From positions 62,001 to 126,000 of the forward strand of contig CACVBU010000713.1 in the NCBI GenBank assembly GCA_902728285.1: a stretch of 64,000 nucleotides of DNA, given 5' to 3'. The notes under the pieces are model-generated. The model saw nothing but the letters and a program-made list of their open reading frames with translations, was not told where the DNA came from and did not search any database. This document shows positions 1 to 15,000 of this stretch, piece after piece. Numbering within the stretch: position 1 is the first letter of the stretch; every line of letters begins with the position of its first letter. A program made the translations under genes and the position numbers. This DNA comes from Clytia hemisphaerica. Lineage: Eukaryota; Cnidaria; Hydrozoa; Leptothecata; Clytiidae.

Positions 1-372
1 CAATTGCAGATATAAGCTGGTATGAAAGTTTGTCCTTTTCTCACGAATTGTACTGTTCTGGCCTTTGTGCAGTTAAATAGAGATCTTGTAAATCCAAAAA
101 TTTCTGTCTTTATAAAAGCGTAAGGCAAAGTTCACTGAAAGAATTTTTTCAAGTCAGGTTAATATATTTAAATTGAGGTCCGAATCACTGCGAAAAAGGC
201 TGAGCTTGCAAAAACAATTTTGTTGTTAAAACGAATCATGAAAACAAAACAGTGTGCCTTATGTCAGTTGATTGTTCTATTCGACAAAAGAATGTCTTGT
301 TGCTGAAATTGCATAATGAAGACCATTAATTAAGAACGCTTCGACGTTAAAATGTTGAGATTTATATTTTAG
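1..372 (+). other. Intronic or upstream sequence of ERCC8, no exon recognised
   Basis: AT-rich sequence left of the first recognisable ERCC8 exon, which starts after the AG at 371-372. I looked for the N-terminal part of the family (first WD40 blade) on the + strand and did not find it, so the missing 5' exons probably lie outside the window. Confidence 0.5.
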
Positions 373-3090
<2,718 letters not shown>

Positions 3091-3465
3091 TGACATAGAT
3101 TGTGGTCAACAAGCTCACGTTATGTGTAAGTGAATGTCTTTTACTCCGTTATCTATTGACTTCATGATTGTAAAAACAAAAGTCTTTTCCAACTATATAA
3201 AAGAGTACTCCATAGCCCTGGCAATAGGCCACAACAAGAGGCAGATCAGATTACCCCCTTGTTTGCCGTGGCCGTAAACTGCTAATAAATATTAATAAAA
3301 TCAAAAACATTAAAAATCTCGAATTGCGTAATCTTTCGGCAACAATGACCGAAGCAAAAAGAAAATGAATTGCTCCCCAAGCTTTATTACATACGCATGA
3401 TCGCATCATCGCACTGTTCATGGTCTTCACCAATCTCTTAGTTTTAAAAGATGAACAGTGAGCTA

Positions 3466-3745
3466 CACGTTTTTTTTTTTTTAAGAAACTAGTTTTACCA
3501 AGCAGCCTCAATGTTTCTTAAGAAATCGGCCTTTTGAGCTTTAAATGTTTCTTACATGTTTCTAAACTTTTTGACATAATCAGCCTCATGGAAGGCTGGA
3601 TTGGAAGGTTATTAAAAAAAAAACGAATAAAAAATGTTATTTTCTCATTCTGAGCCTCAGCATGTTTCTTAGATGTTTCTTAGTTTTTAGGCATTCTGAG
3701 CCTCATGTTTCTTAAAAGTGTGTTTCTTAAAAAAAAAAAAACGTG
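3466..3745. mobile_element. CACG-polyT MITE, copy 1
   Basis: Terminal inverted repeats CACGTTTTTTTTTTTTTAAG and its complement are flanked on both sides by TA (3464-3465 and 3746-3747). The interior is built from degenerate copies of words such as GTTTCTTA and GAGCCTCA. It shares termini with 11321-11515, 17418-17667, 22681-22969, 24013-24261 and 24324-24681. It is a non-autonomous Tc1/mariner-like element by its TA target and has no coding capacity. Confidence 0.85.
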
Positions 3746-4907
3746 TAATCACCCTACATTATTCTTGTGCTCTCTTTTGATTTTTCTTACCTGTGTTTAA
3801 TATTCATTCTGAGAGAGGCTACACTTATAATCAGTCAAATTGCAATGCCTGGTAGGAAAACACTCCAGCCTATGCAGTGAAAGCCTAGAGTCTCAATTCA
3901 TTGACTGATTTTTTTAATCCGAACGCTCTTGTTTGATATTTTTTCTATGAGGTTGCAATTCATGAAGGATTCTTTTCTTTGAGATTCCAATTATCTATCT
4001 AGATAATGACTTGACGTGACTGGACGTACGATACTTGACTGTACATGACGAAACTACGTAACCCCACACTACGTAACACTTACTACGCTACTTAACTGAC
4101 GCGACGCAATATTTATGGCACTGGAAAAATATCATGCTCGCGGAGCTTTTTCATGTCCCAGGGGCTTTTTCCAACACTCAAGAAACTTTTCTATTCACAG
4201 GGGAACAGAGTCAAAGTTTTTCACCTTAGATTGAGTTATGAGAGAACAGAATAGACCAGATCAATTCTTTTGTTTTCAAAGATAATAAATGCATTGTACA
4301 CCTGTGGTTCTTCTCTGGACACTAAAACAAAAAGATCGAACTGTTTCAATTTATATCATACCCTAAGAACTTAAAATTTGCCAAGTTTCTTAATTTGTAA
4401 TGAAATTTGTTTTTGTTTTCGTTTTCCCGGTTGTATTTGTTTTCGTAAACTGATACTATTGTAGAATAAAATAACTTGAGGCGTTTTCGAAATCAATGGT
4501 ACTCAACTTTTTTTATCTTACTTTCGAAGGAACGCCTATTTAATTTCCATTTTTTTGGGAAATGTTTGAATTTTTTTACGTTTTCTTTCTGTAATAATAT
4601 ATATGGAAAGATTTTCAGTCAAAAGTTCCTCTTCAATTTTACCTTCTCTTCGCTAGTTTTTTATGTCAGTGCCGGACCTCGATTTTTCAGCAATGCATTA
4701 AAGTCTGTCCCAAAATAATCTACAGCGGAGACAAAAAAGGCTCTAACCATGTGACTGTTCTTCAAGAAGTTCATTTTTTTTCTTTTTCATGTTTTGAAAC
4801 AAACTGTTTTGAATTATTTCTGTTTCAATTTCATTTCCACTCTTAATTATATTTTCAACGAGGGTAAAACCACAGTAAAACAGACTTTGAAGTTTTTGGA
4901 ATTTCAT

Positions 4908-4973
4908 CAATATGAAGTTAGGTACTGGCTACTAATCGGTCAATATGAAGTTAGGTACTGGCTACTAATCGGT
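4908..4973 (+). repeat. Perfect 33-bp tandem duplication
   Basis: Two head-to-tail copies of a 33-base unit starting CAATATGAAGTTAGG (4908-4940 and 4941-4973) with no differences, so the duplication is recent. It makes a short chance open frame look repetitive. Confidence 0.9.
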
Positions 4974-5513
4974 CTGAATCAGTGTAAACATTCAAAAGAA
5001 AAACTGTTTGTGAATTAGTAAACGGTCCCCTTTAGACTTAAACGAAAACTAACGCAATAACTGAGATAGTTTGTTTGTAATGTTGGTTCTTATCCTTTTG
5101 TGTTTCAAAGAAACCTGTTTGTTTACGTAAAGTATGTTTTGTTAAAGAATGATTAGCGATGGAAGATAATCCGCATAATGGGCTACCGCATTTCCATCGT
5201 TAATCTTACTAATGAGTCTGTGTTGATTTTAAGTGGAACATTTTTAACTTCTTTTACGTGTCTAAATTTGTGTACAGACACTGTTATAATTAACAGCTTT
5301 TCTTTTTGAAGTTTTTTTTATAAAGTAACTAAAAAAATGAGTAAGTCGCCCTTCCTTGGGTGTTAGTAAGAACATTTAATTTTTGTTCCATAAACAGATA
5401 TTACTGAGTTTCATTCAATATTCTGAATTATCTTCAGTGTTTTTCAAGGGGAAATTCTAAACTTCGATTCCTAAAATTTTCCGAAACACTTGCTTTATGG
5501 AAATAATACTTAA

Positions 5514-5757
5514 TTCAAAATGTGCTTTTAATAAAGGTAGAAAGAATCATTGCATTGCAATGTCTAAAAGATCCATTGACTTGATTGTAATTTTAGCCTT
5601 ACTTAAAATCAGCGACCGTAGCATGAAGGTAGAGCATCCAGCTACGGTGCGCAAGGTTGTGGGTTCGATCCCAATAATACGTATTTCAAAATGTGCTTTT
5701 AATAAAGGTAGAAAGAATCATTGCATTGCAATATCTAAAAGATCCATTGAGTCGATT
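5514..5757. repeat. About 72-bp direct repeats flanking a tRNA-like core
   Basis: The segment 5514-5585, starting TTCAAAATGTGCTTTTAATA, is repeated at 5685-5757 with only a few substitutions. The ~99 bases between the copies contain the tRNA-like sequence at 5611-5675. Confidence 0.85.
5611..5675 (+). pseudogene. tRNA-like sequence / tRNA-derived SINE remnant
   Basis: GGTAGAGCATCC resembles the D-arm/A box of a tRNA, and GTGGGTTCGATCCCA is a good T-arm/B box at about the right distance. I cannot pair a clean acceptor stem or a normal anticodon stem, so this looks like a decayed tRNA or the head of a SINE rather than a working gene. Confidence 0.5.
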
Positions 5758-8018
5758 GTCAAGACTTACTTGAATCAGAATTTTTTCAATCACCGTTTAC
5801 ATATAATTTATGGTTCGCCATGATGTTCACACTGGCCGAAAAAAGTTTGTAAGACCCCAAACTATTTTCTTTAGATACAGCACGAAGACCTACCTGAGAA
5901 GATAAAAGAGGAAAATAAGATTATATGATTGGTTTCGACGATTAGAGTCCGTAAAAGACGTTAAAACATGGCCGTTTTAGCTCTTTCTTTGCCGACATCA
6001 GGATTTTTAATTGAAAGTTTACGACACCAAAAATGATTCCCTTTTTTGAGTGCTAGAACTCGAGATTATACAATTTAAAGATAAACTACTGTATTTAAAC
6101 TCATACCAGGCTCAAAAGGAACCTTTTCTGCATACTTTCACTTACACATTCTTCTTTTCAAGGCCATTTTTTTCGAGCTAATCCAACCAGCCAAGTAATA
6201 TTCAGTTACTAAAACTAGATTGTTTGGGTCTTGGAGTATTTTATCGGTCGTATTAAAAAACTTTCAGAGAAACAACCACTTTACTTCGGTTTGAACATAC
6301 ATATAGATAACAGACGATCTAATTACTCACTTGATTGTCGGAAATCACCTTTCATTTTCATCTTAGCGTTGTTTTCTCTGTCTTACCGCACCGCTAATAT
6401 AAGGTATTACCACTACTCTTTGTGAAGCGTTTTACGTTCAATCTTTCGATTTACATAAGAAATCTTTCTGTTCCGGGTTTTTAAATCCATCTAGATATTT
6501 CCTAGCCTGTTAAACGAAAACCGCTTTGTTACCGCGTTTTAACGAATAAAACGAATGAAAAATTTGGCTTAGTGGGAAGGTACTGGCTAGATCCTTGTTT
6601 TTCATTCAGTGCTCGCGTATCACATGGTTGGATTTGGCTCAAAATGGAGGTTACTGCTCAAAATGCAAGTTTTTTACACCAATGACATCATAGAATTTTA
6701 GTTCATGTCAATGATGAACAAAGATGAAGAAATAAACCGTAGTTACCATTCAAAAATAGTCGAGCCCAGGCCCCGAGTTATATTGTCTCCTTTTTCTTAA
6801 GAAGGTACGTACTTGTCTCATTATCGTGTTAGGCGATTCCATGAAAAAGGCTTAGAGAACAGTTTAAAATAATTAAAACACTGAACAGAAATTTCTTCGA
6901 AGAACGTATCTTATACCATATTTTTTATCATGCTTCTAACTGTCATTTTCATTAGTTTGGGATGCTTATTTTCGTAATTCAAAGTTAAGTATACTGCCCT
7001 CCTAAAACAAATTGTTCATTAATTACAGTTATGCTTTTTTAATGATAGGGTTGTCATTTTTAGACCACATTGAACTAACACGAATCTGTCACGTATTTTG
7101 CTATCAACATTATTTTTATTTTGCAGTAGTCTTTCTTAATAAATTTAATATAATTTTAAATGGAGAAAAAAGTTGTACAAAAAATTGTTTGGGGCCATAT
7201 ATAATACATAAATACTATCTTTTTCCATAAGTTACTAATATAAAATTGTCATGTAAAATGTAATCTTAACTTTTCAATATACATTTCGAATGTTAAGACA
7301 CAAAAATTTTTCTCATATAAGCACACGAGAAGGTAAAGGGGTCGTTAATAAAGTTCCTATAATTGATATCAGGTTGATACTCAAATGACGTAACACAAAT
7401 TAAGTCATAATTGGACCGACTCATTCATCTCATTATCGCATTCTTCTAAACAACTTAGCATCAGAATTACTACCAATTTGAAATTAAAGAACTTGCTATA
7501 ATAAGGATGGTACTATTCCACTATGATTTTGAAAGGTGGCAAAAATGTTTCACAGAGCAAGTTTCTTATAATATCAACATATAAATATTATTAATAATGA
7601 AACATGAAAATTATATTATGGTCTTGTAAGACCGCCTCTTTTCAGTCCTACGAAAACAAGACAAGACTCAATTATGGAGAGGATAATTCAAGGAACTATG
7701 GTTACTAAAGCGAAGATACCGTTTCAATATTTCTTTACAGTCAACTATAGTTCTGCAATTTTTTTACGCAAGCTTTCTTCGAGTAGGATAATAATTTGTT
7801 TTGGTGACTTAAAACCAAATTATATAGCTTCTTTCAGTATAAATTTAAAAACTATTTGTTTTAAACTCAAAAAATTCAATATTTTCAAATGACTACTTCG
7901 TACAGAATAATAATTATAATAATAACAATAACGAAAATTTTTAGTTTTTTATCATCTATATAAATATCAACACAAAAACACAAAAATATATTTTAGTAAA
8001 ATTTTGAAATGTCTGAAT

Positions 8019-9758
8019 TTATAACTGTACTGGAGCTCCGTTATATTTCTGAGCTGCCAGTAAATTATTATTCTCATTACAATCGTCTTTAACAAATTTC
8101 AACAGAAATCTTTTCCATGAATCGACTGTCCTTGAGTCCAAAACCCAAAAACCAGAAATCAATCCAATAACAAGAGACATGAAATATTTCAACAAATACA
8201 CATAATAGTTCGGGCTTACTTTATCCCGGACACACGGGCAGTTCGTTGATTTTTCCCATATTTCCTTATTGTTGTGTTCATAAAAATAACATCCAATAAG
8301 TGTGAACGCAGGGAAGAATACCATAAAAGTGTATACCCCAATTTTTGAGACATAACTACATGCTTGTCTTTCTTCGTCGAAATATTCAGGTGTTATTTGA
8401 CCGTTATTGGACTTATTATGTCTCTTACGTTGAACAATTGCTATCACTCCTGCTACGAAAAACGAAAGCGACAACATAGTGTAGATCAATAGTGGTGCAA
8501 TCATAAAAATTGTTAAGTTATTGTTGTTATGGTTACCAACTGAACATAAACCACTGACCGGGTCACCATCGATTGCGGACATGGCCAAAATAGCCATTGT
8601 CTGGACAGTTGGTACAATCCATGCGATAAAATGGAAATACTGGGAATAACTCGATATAGCTTTACTAGGCCATCTGAGTCCACTCGATAAAAACCAATTC
8701 ATAGATAGTACAACCCACCAGATCCACGCTACATTAGCGAAAAAGTAAGTCATGAAAAATACAGTTGTGCAATGTGCCGGACCTGTGGCTGCGTATCGAG
8801 CCAGTCCGGTTTTACTGTCACAAGCGATGGCGTCATGTCCGTATATTAACCGTACAATGTAGCCGAAAGCGACTAGAAAGTAACAGAATGACATGAAAAC
8901 AATGGGTCGTTCCGCTTGTGTGAATCGAGAGCGATCGATGAAGAAGGTTGCGATTGTTATGAGAGTTCCAATAAAGGCGATGATAGACCATAAGCCTAAC
9001 CAAAATGTAACGAAATTCGCCTCGTCTTCTTTGAAGTAGAATTGCTTACATGGTAACACGCATGGTGGAAGTTCTCCTCTGCTTGAGGCGTTCGGGTAAA
9101 CAAAGGGTGCTTTACACATGCACCCACATCCTCTAGCACCTCCGTTCGTATTAATATGGGTGGGTGGGCGGTATGGTCCGCCCGATTGTTTCGTTCCGCC
9201 ACCACTCGTTCCATGATTATTAGTATTAGGTTTAACTGTTTTTGAGTTTGGTGAGCTGGTTGGTTTGTTGGTCGTTTTATTATTTTTGCTGACGTGTGCA
9301 TTACTAGGCTTCATGCAAATACTGTTCTCTTTACGTGTTGGAAATTGTTCGCATTTTAGATGAGAAGGCCAATCAAAACCGTTGTTTTTCATAATGGCCG
9401 TACACGAATCGCGAACGTCTTCACAAAATGAACGACACGGTACAATCTCTTTGAAGTATATTGGATCACACATAGGTGCATATAACGAGCACACGAAATG
9501 TTTCAGTAACGGTGAACAGTTGATTAAAACCAACGGCCAAAACTGATGAATGATTAGCCCAGCCTCGAATTGAGAACTCTGTCCGAAATTATTGGGCATG
9601 TATGTTTCGTTATATCCAACGTCTTTGCACAAGGGTATTGTAATTTTCTCACATTTCTTAGCTTTTGGACGCGTTCGTCCACGACCAAGCGAATCTACCA
9701 ATGTTCCACAACAAAGCAAAAGTAAAATAGTCACTTGTGATACTGAATTTGTATTCAT
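8019..9758 (-). CDS. Frizzled Wnt receptor, Fz5/8-like, intronless
   Basis: A seven-pass Wnt receptor of 579 residues. I start it at the ATG at 9758, which places a hydrophobic signal peptide (ILLLLCCGTLVDS) at residues 11-23; an ATG 24 codons upstream would bury it. The cysteine-rich Wnt-binding domain spans about residues 36-148 with all ten cysteines (36, 44, 81, 90, 97, 108, 112, 119, 136, 148). The block HQFWPLVLINCSP resembles Fz5/8. A Thr/Asn/Gly-rich linker follows to about residue 220. Transmembrane segments run from about 231 to 540 with the family motifs ERPIVF, SYSQYFHFIAW and DGDPVSGLC. The Dishevelled-binding KTxxxW is RTVDSW (543-548), with Arg for Lys. The C-terminus APVQL could bind a PDZ domain. 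There are no introns. The subfamily is inferred from motifs only. Confidence 0.96.
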   Translation of the reverse strand: MNTNSVSQVTILLLLCCGTLVDSLGRGRTRPKAKKCEKITIPLCKDVGYNETYMPNNFGQSSQFEAGLIIHQFWPLVLINCSPLLKHFVCSLYAPMCDPIYFKEIVPCRSFCEDVRDSCTAIMKNNGFDWPSHLKCEQFPTRKENSICMKPSNAHVSKNNKTTNKPTSSPNSKTVKPNTNNHGTSGGGTKQSGGPYRPPTHINTNGGARGCGCMCKAPFVYPNASSRGELPPCVLPCKQFYFKEDEANFVTFWLGLWSIIAFIGTLITIATFFIDRSRFTQAERPIVFMSFCYFLVAFGYIVRLIYGHDAIACDSKTGLARYAATGPAHCTTVFFMTYFFANVAWIWWVVLSMNWFLSSGLRWPSKAISSYSQYFHFIAWIVPTVQTMAILAMSAIDGDPVSGLCSVGNHNNNNLTIFMIAPLLIYTMLSLSFFVAGVIAIVQRKRHNKSNNGQITPEYFDEERQACSYVSKIGVYTFMVFFPAFTLIGCYFYEHNNKEIWEKSTNCPCVRDKVSPNYYVYLLKYFMSLVIGLISGFWVLDSRTVDSWKRFLLKFVKDDCNENNNLLAAQKYNGAPVQL

Positions 9759-12700
9759 TTTGATTTTAGAGAGATCGCAGGTCAAGTGCGTCTCCCTCAG
9801 TGTAATGTAAGTATGAAGTAGATATCTCAATTATAGCATAGCATTCGTCTGGTTATTTTGTTGACTATCTAATGGATTCGATGATCAGTTAGTTCCGGAT
9901 CTAATGCACACCATGAAATCGAAAATCCGTCTTTGTTCCGCTCCTATAGGGGATTCCGTATTCTGTTTTTTTCGGACGAGTGGGTTGTTTCCGTTTTGTA
10001 ATAAATCACTCACTGAAGGGCTTCTTGTTGTCTTTTTACGTGTTGTTGTATGTAATTATACTTTGTTCATCCAAATGTCTCTCTTTGACCCCTAAACGAG
10101 ATAAAAAGAATGAAGGTAAATAAATGAAAAAACAAAGTTTATACTTTTAGGAAATTCTATTTATTTATTGATTGACGAAATGTGTCAATATTACCAACAA
10201 AGACGTGTCAAGCTCACACACAGTAATTTGACAAACAAATTATATACTAAACTATCTATAACAAAAAACAAGACTCATATTTTCCCCTGTCATGTATGTA
10301 TGTGAATGTGGAAGAAATTTTAAATATCGTGAAACAAGTATATATAAAGGCTCCTTATACTCTTACTCAAGAGAGAATCCCTATCTTATCATCACTGAAA
10401 AATGTGTTTACTTAAACACACTATAAAGGATTGTATTTTACTTTTTCTATCCCCTTCTTTTTACTAGCCCTGATCCCCTTTTAAAATCGTTTATCAACAG
10501 GATTTTATTAAGATTTTGGCTCGGTCTCTCTTTCAAACATACATATATTTAGTCGTTTATGCTAAATTTATTCCCTTCTTTTTAGTTCAGACATAATGGA
10601 ATACTAGAGTAGAAAAAAGGCTCTATTTTTCCCTTATTTCTAAGCTCTATTTTAGTCCATGTACTTAATTTAATACCCCTTGTATAAAAAGAACTTAATC
10701 AAATCCAATCATACTCAAAGACCTTCATTATTAAACTATATCCCAGCAGCTATGGTTATCTGAAAGATTCACAGGTCTTACTAAGCCTGGACGAATGATT
10801 AATCAGAACTCCCACAATCCATCTGTGTTGGGGAAAATTGTTACAAATCTTTTTCCCATAATTCTCTTGAAAGTACCATTTTCCTCCTTTTCCCCCTTTT
10901 TCCTGTTCAACTCACGACAAGTACACACAAACACACACAATAAGTAAACGATAGTCATAATTTTAGGATTTATTTTCAGTTCAGGATCAATATTCACCAA
11001 ACAATATAATATTTCCACAACTATCTTTCAACTTCCAGAAAAAGAACACTTCTTCCTCATTTCTCTTTCATTTTTACTATTTTCTTCCTTTTATGTATAT
11101 TTTTAACTAACTACTTTTCCCAATTTTCAAACAAAAAAAGGAGCGAAATTGTTACAGATTTTTCACGCTCCACGACCAGTATTCTTGATAGAGGGAAGAA
11201 AATTTCAAACGTTGAGGAAGAGAGATATATATGGCCTTTTAAAAATTCAAAAATGAAGAACATAGGTCATTTCACGGTCAGAATGGTTCATAGGTATTCA
11301 AGACTGACTGCGCCATCATACACGTTTTTTTTTATAAGAACAAACTATATAAGAACATAAGGCTTTGTGGGCTCTAAAACACCTGTTTTCTTAGGAAAAT
11401 GGACAAAAATACTCAACAAATGCTGAAAATAATAACATTTTTAGGCTTGAAACCCAAAAGGTTGAGAACATCTGAAGGCTTAAAAAATTTTGGATGTTCT
11501 TATTAAAAAAATGTGTAACAGTTTACCGTTGGGGCTACATATACACAAAAGTTTTACACCAGCAGAAAGTCGTTATCAGACCGCACTGGTCCTGATTACC
11601 CATAATCCATTTCGACCGTGTATTGGCTTATGAAAACATGAAAAGAGTATCATAAAACTTGTCATTTGGGTCATATAATTTAATTCTTTATCGTTCAAAC
11701 CAAAATGCTAAACAGCCAAACATTTCAAACACCATAAGCCTCTTGAACAGTAAACAAGTTCATCCAGACGTACAAAGTCTACCCATCCGACTCAAAAATG
11801 AAACACTTCACCACACTTTTAATAAACGAGTAAAAAAGGGGTAAAAAAAAGTCCCAAAACAAAAAATCGTCTTGTCAACACTGACATGAAAACAAAGTAA
11901 ACATTCGAAATTAGCATAGCCATTAGCGTCTCTCAATTTTACAACAAAATCACCAGTTAAAGTCTTAAGCAGTTATTCAAACAATGATCCTAAATCAAAG
12001 TGAAAATTCTCGCGAGATAGTGTTAACCCTTTTAATCAATAAGTTATTTCACGAGAAACTTGTTCATATTTAAACATGAAAAATCCTCCCCCTTTCCATG
12101 TGTATACATAGCTAAGGAATCTGTATTTGTACGTCTTTGACTTTGCTTGGTTAAACAAGCAAAATAGATCGCTTTAAGCTCTTAACCTGGGATACATCAT
12201 TTATCATCGCTCGTTGATTCTTTCCAATCTCTCACAACACACAGCCATCACTCATATTCTTCGAAAACAAAACATCACTGTCGATATTTCCTCATAGCAA
12301 CATGCACAAAATTAAAATTTCAATCTTCATTTTTCTGTTTCCTTTATTCTTCAATATAATAATAGTGTAACCAAAAATTATTCCATAGTGTGTTCCTTTC
12401 AAATAACGCGCGCGCGATTCTTTATCTCGAAAAATTGATCAATGACAAATTTCTATACAAAACTTATAGAAGCACAACAACAGAAAAAGCATTGCTTGTT
12501 AACTACACTCGCTCGTTAGATATGATTAAAATTAAATAGCATCTTTTTGTATGAAATGTTTTCTCCTAATTACATGTCATTATCACTTCAATCTCTGATG
12601 TCTAGCTTTGTTACAAATATAAGTAATAATGAAAAAACATGGAACTCAATTTAATGGCTGGTCATTAATAAGGAGGACCTACCACAACACACTTTATCCA

Positions 12701-14854
12701 TATTTTTCAAAATTCTACTTTCTCTGAAGCTTTCCTCTAATTTCACAAAATATATTTCTCGTTTTGTCTTTTTTGGTTGTCCATTTTTCTAAAGTCCTAA
12801 TTAATTTCATTCCTCGTTTTGCTTTAAAATCAGCATAAAATCAAATAAAAATGATTTAGTCTTTTTAAAAAGTGAAAACCAAAAAAGAAAAGATAAGAAA
12901 GTGGTTTATTTATTACCAAACAAAAAACACATCAATTAAATATTGCTATGATTGTACCTCCTGTAATATACCTTTAGAAATAATCACCCCAAAAAACAGC
13001 ATTGAACAGCAAAACAATCTCTAAATACAACTACCAGTAACAATAAATCGCTCATTTGATCCTAATAATCAAACTAGAAATGCACGACCTTCAATTTCAC
13101 CATTTAAAAGTTGCCTTTTTTCGTATTATTTATGTACCCAAACCCCCCAAAAAAACATTTCAAAAGAAACAATAAAGCTGTTGATAGATGACTTAAACGA
13201 GCTGCAAATCTCTCCTCTACTAAGGCTTAATCATCATCATTTGACTTCAATACAGTCTTGCACTGTCCCCCATGTAACCACATGTAGTAAAAACAAAAAC
13301 AGCTCATTACAGAACTTCTTTCAAAAAAATTTCAGCCATTTTTTTCTCTCCATCCTTCATGATCAATCTCCACATCATTAATCAAATCTAATCCTTCAAA
13401 ATCATACACATATATATAATTTCAGCATTCCTTATACCACTTCTACTTAACCCCTTTTACCTGCTCACACATATATCTCACTGCTTTCACTCATAAAAAA
13501 AAGCTCCTTTCTAATATAAATCATAATGAAAATTCTTAACCATAAAATGAAACACAGTTGATTAAAAAAACACAGCATTTTGTAACTAGAAAAAAAACAA
13601 TTTTTCCTTTGCATGATGACAAAATACCCTTAAAAACACAAAAATAAGATACCCTAGTTCTACATCAAAATAGGTAAAAAGAGAAGGAAAGGAATGCTAC
13701 AATAAGCCACATGTTGAGCTATTGTCATCCTTTTCTACGCACCTCACAATAACCTAATGGCAAGGGGTCCTCTCTACTATGTTTTGAACATGACAAAAAG
13801 AGTGTAATATAATCGAATTATTTAGTTTAATCTAGGTGTAATCCAACATCATTATGCTCATCAACTTCTCTTTAGTAGTATCGTTAAAGGAGAGACTACT
13901 CGAAAGGAAGCTCTACTATAAGACTTAAAACGACTAAATACAAGGTTTTAGAGGTCATTCCAAAAGTTTTATAAGAACTTTTGTTTAATTATTATAGAAA
14001 TTTTTGGCTCTCTCAAATGGTATTTTATGGTAATTTCAGATATTATTTTGACTCAATCTTAAAGATTCTCAATAAAAATCTTTCATGGATAATTTCAAGG
14101 GGGTATAGAATGCTTAAAATTATTTATAAGAAAAACTTTCAAAGTATGAAGTTCTTATAAAAAACAATAGCTGGTGAATAAGCAAAACAAGAATTTTTCT
14201 TCATCTGCAACCAATGACGGTGAAACCTTTTGGTTTAAGCCCCCTTTTGTCTTAATGATAATTCGAACTAATAAATGGTCATTATGTTTAATCAATTTGC
14301 CTGTTAATACCCAGCTTTTATTGACCAGCTTAAAACGTTGTCTCACAAAAACCTTTTTTTGTTGAAACTCTTGTAGATGCTTTCCTTTTTCGCTAATTCT
14401 ATGTAATTTTTTGGTCGCCCTTGTTTATTTTTTAATGATTGATTTAATTTTTTTTATTGTTCTGTTATATAACTTATTAAAACCCTTTTGTCATAGTTTT
14501 AAAGGAATTTTATCTTTAAGGCCATAAATAGCTTGTTCAGGATATTTAAGTTAATAAGGGTGTTTTAAATTTTTTTTTGTTTTGCAAACACGCTAAACCC
14601 TCTTGCATTGGCAACCATGTCCGATAAACCACGCGCACTAAACTATCGGACACTCATGATAAGGCGTTCTGAAAATATTAAATTAACGGTCTTTTTGAAG
14701 AAAAAAAGAATGCTACCGATTTCAGCAGGTGTTTCATGTTTTCCTCTGCATTTCCTATAAATTGAGTAGTTTTCGATTGTCTTACTTCCTTACGTACGTG
14801 ACTATTGATATTTACTCATTTCACCGTCATTTTGCCGCAGTGAGGGCACCTGTT
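9759..14854. other. Non-coding region upstream of Frizzled, with a G-poor + strand
   Basis: No protein-coding frame is convincing. From about 10,140 to 13,780 the + strand is strikingly poor in G and rich in A and C, so the complement is rich in G and T. The minus strand has an AATAAATAAATAG polyadenylation-like word near 10,160-10,172. This pattern would fit a long minus-strand 3' UTR or other transcribed sequence, but I find no coding exon to attach it to. One MITE lies at 11321-11515. Regulatory sequence of Frizzled may also lie here. Confidence 0.4.
11321..11515. mobile_element. CACG-polyT MITE, copy 2
   Basis: TA (11319-11320), then CACGTTTTTTTTTATAAG; the right end is CTTATTAAAAAAATGTG followed by TA. 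At 195 bp it is the shortest copy. The interior has the AAGAAC and AGGCTT words typical of the family. Confidence 0.82.
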
Positions 14855-15000
14855 TATATGGAGGAGGGCTAGGTGTGCTGGGATGGATTTTCGAACGTTA
14901 TATCACAATTTTTGACGAGTTAAATGGCTAAAATGGGATAACGTGACGTTCGAATATCCATCCCACCTCGACTAGCTGATGGGTCAGCCCGCCTCCATAT
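14855..15000. mobile_element. Hairpin MITE (TATATGGAGG termini)
   Basis: An imperfect palindrome. The left arm (TATATGGAGGAGGGCT, then CTGGGATGGATTTTCGAACG) is mirrored by the right arm ending in GCCTCCATAT. Central unpaired sequence is about 30 bases. I cannot define a target duplication. Confidence 0.65.

Larger units (their letters stand above)
3091..8018. other. Intergenic region between ERCC8 and Frizzled
   Basis: Downstream of ERCC8, and downstream of the Frizzled stop since Frizzled reads leftward, so the two genes converge here. Candidate polyadenylation words (AATAAA) occur near 3283-3296. The region holds one MITE (3466-3745), a 33-bp duplication and a tRNA-like sequence between direct repeats, listed separately. 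Elsewhere I see only short chance frames. Confidence 0.6.

Noticed and set aside
5497..5823. 108-codon frame with a repeated FNKGRKNHCIA peptide
   Set aside because: The peptide repeat is produced by the 72-bp DNA duplication flanking a tRNA-like sequence.
9592..9810. + strand 72-codon frame over the Frizzled N-terminus
   Set aside because: It is antisense to the signal peptide and cysteine-rich domain of the receptor.
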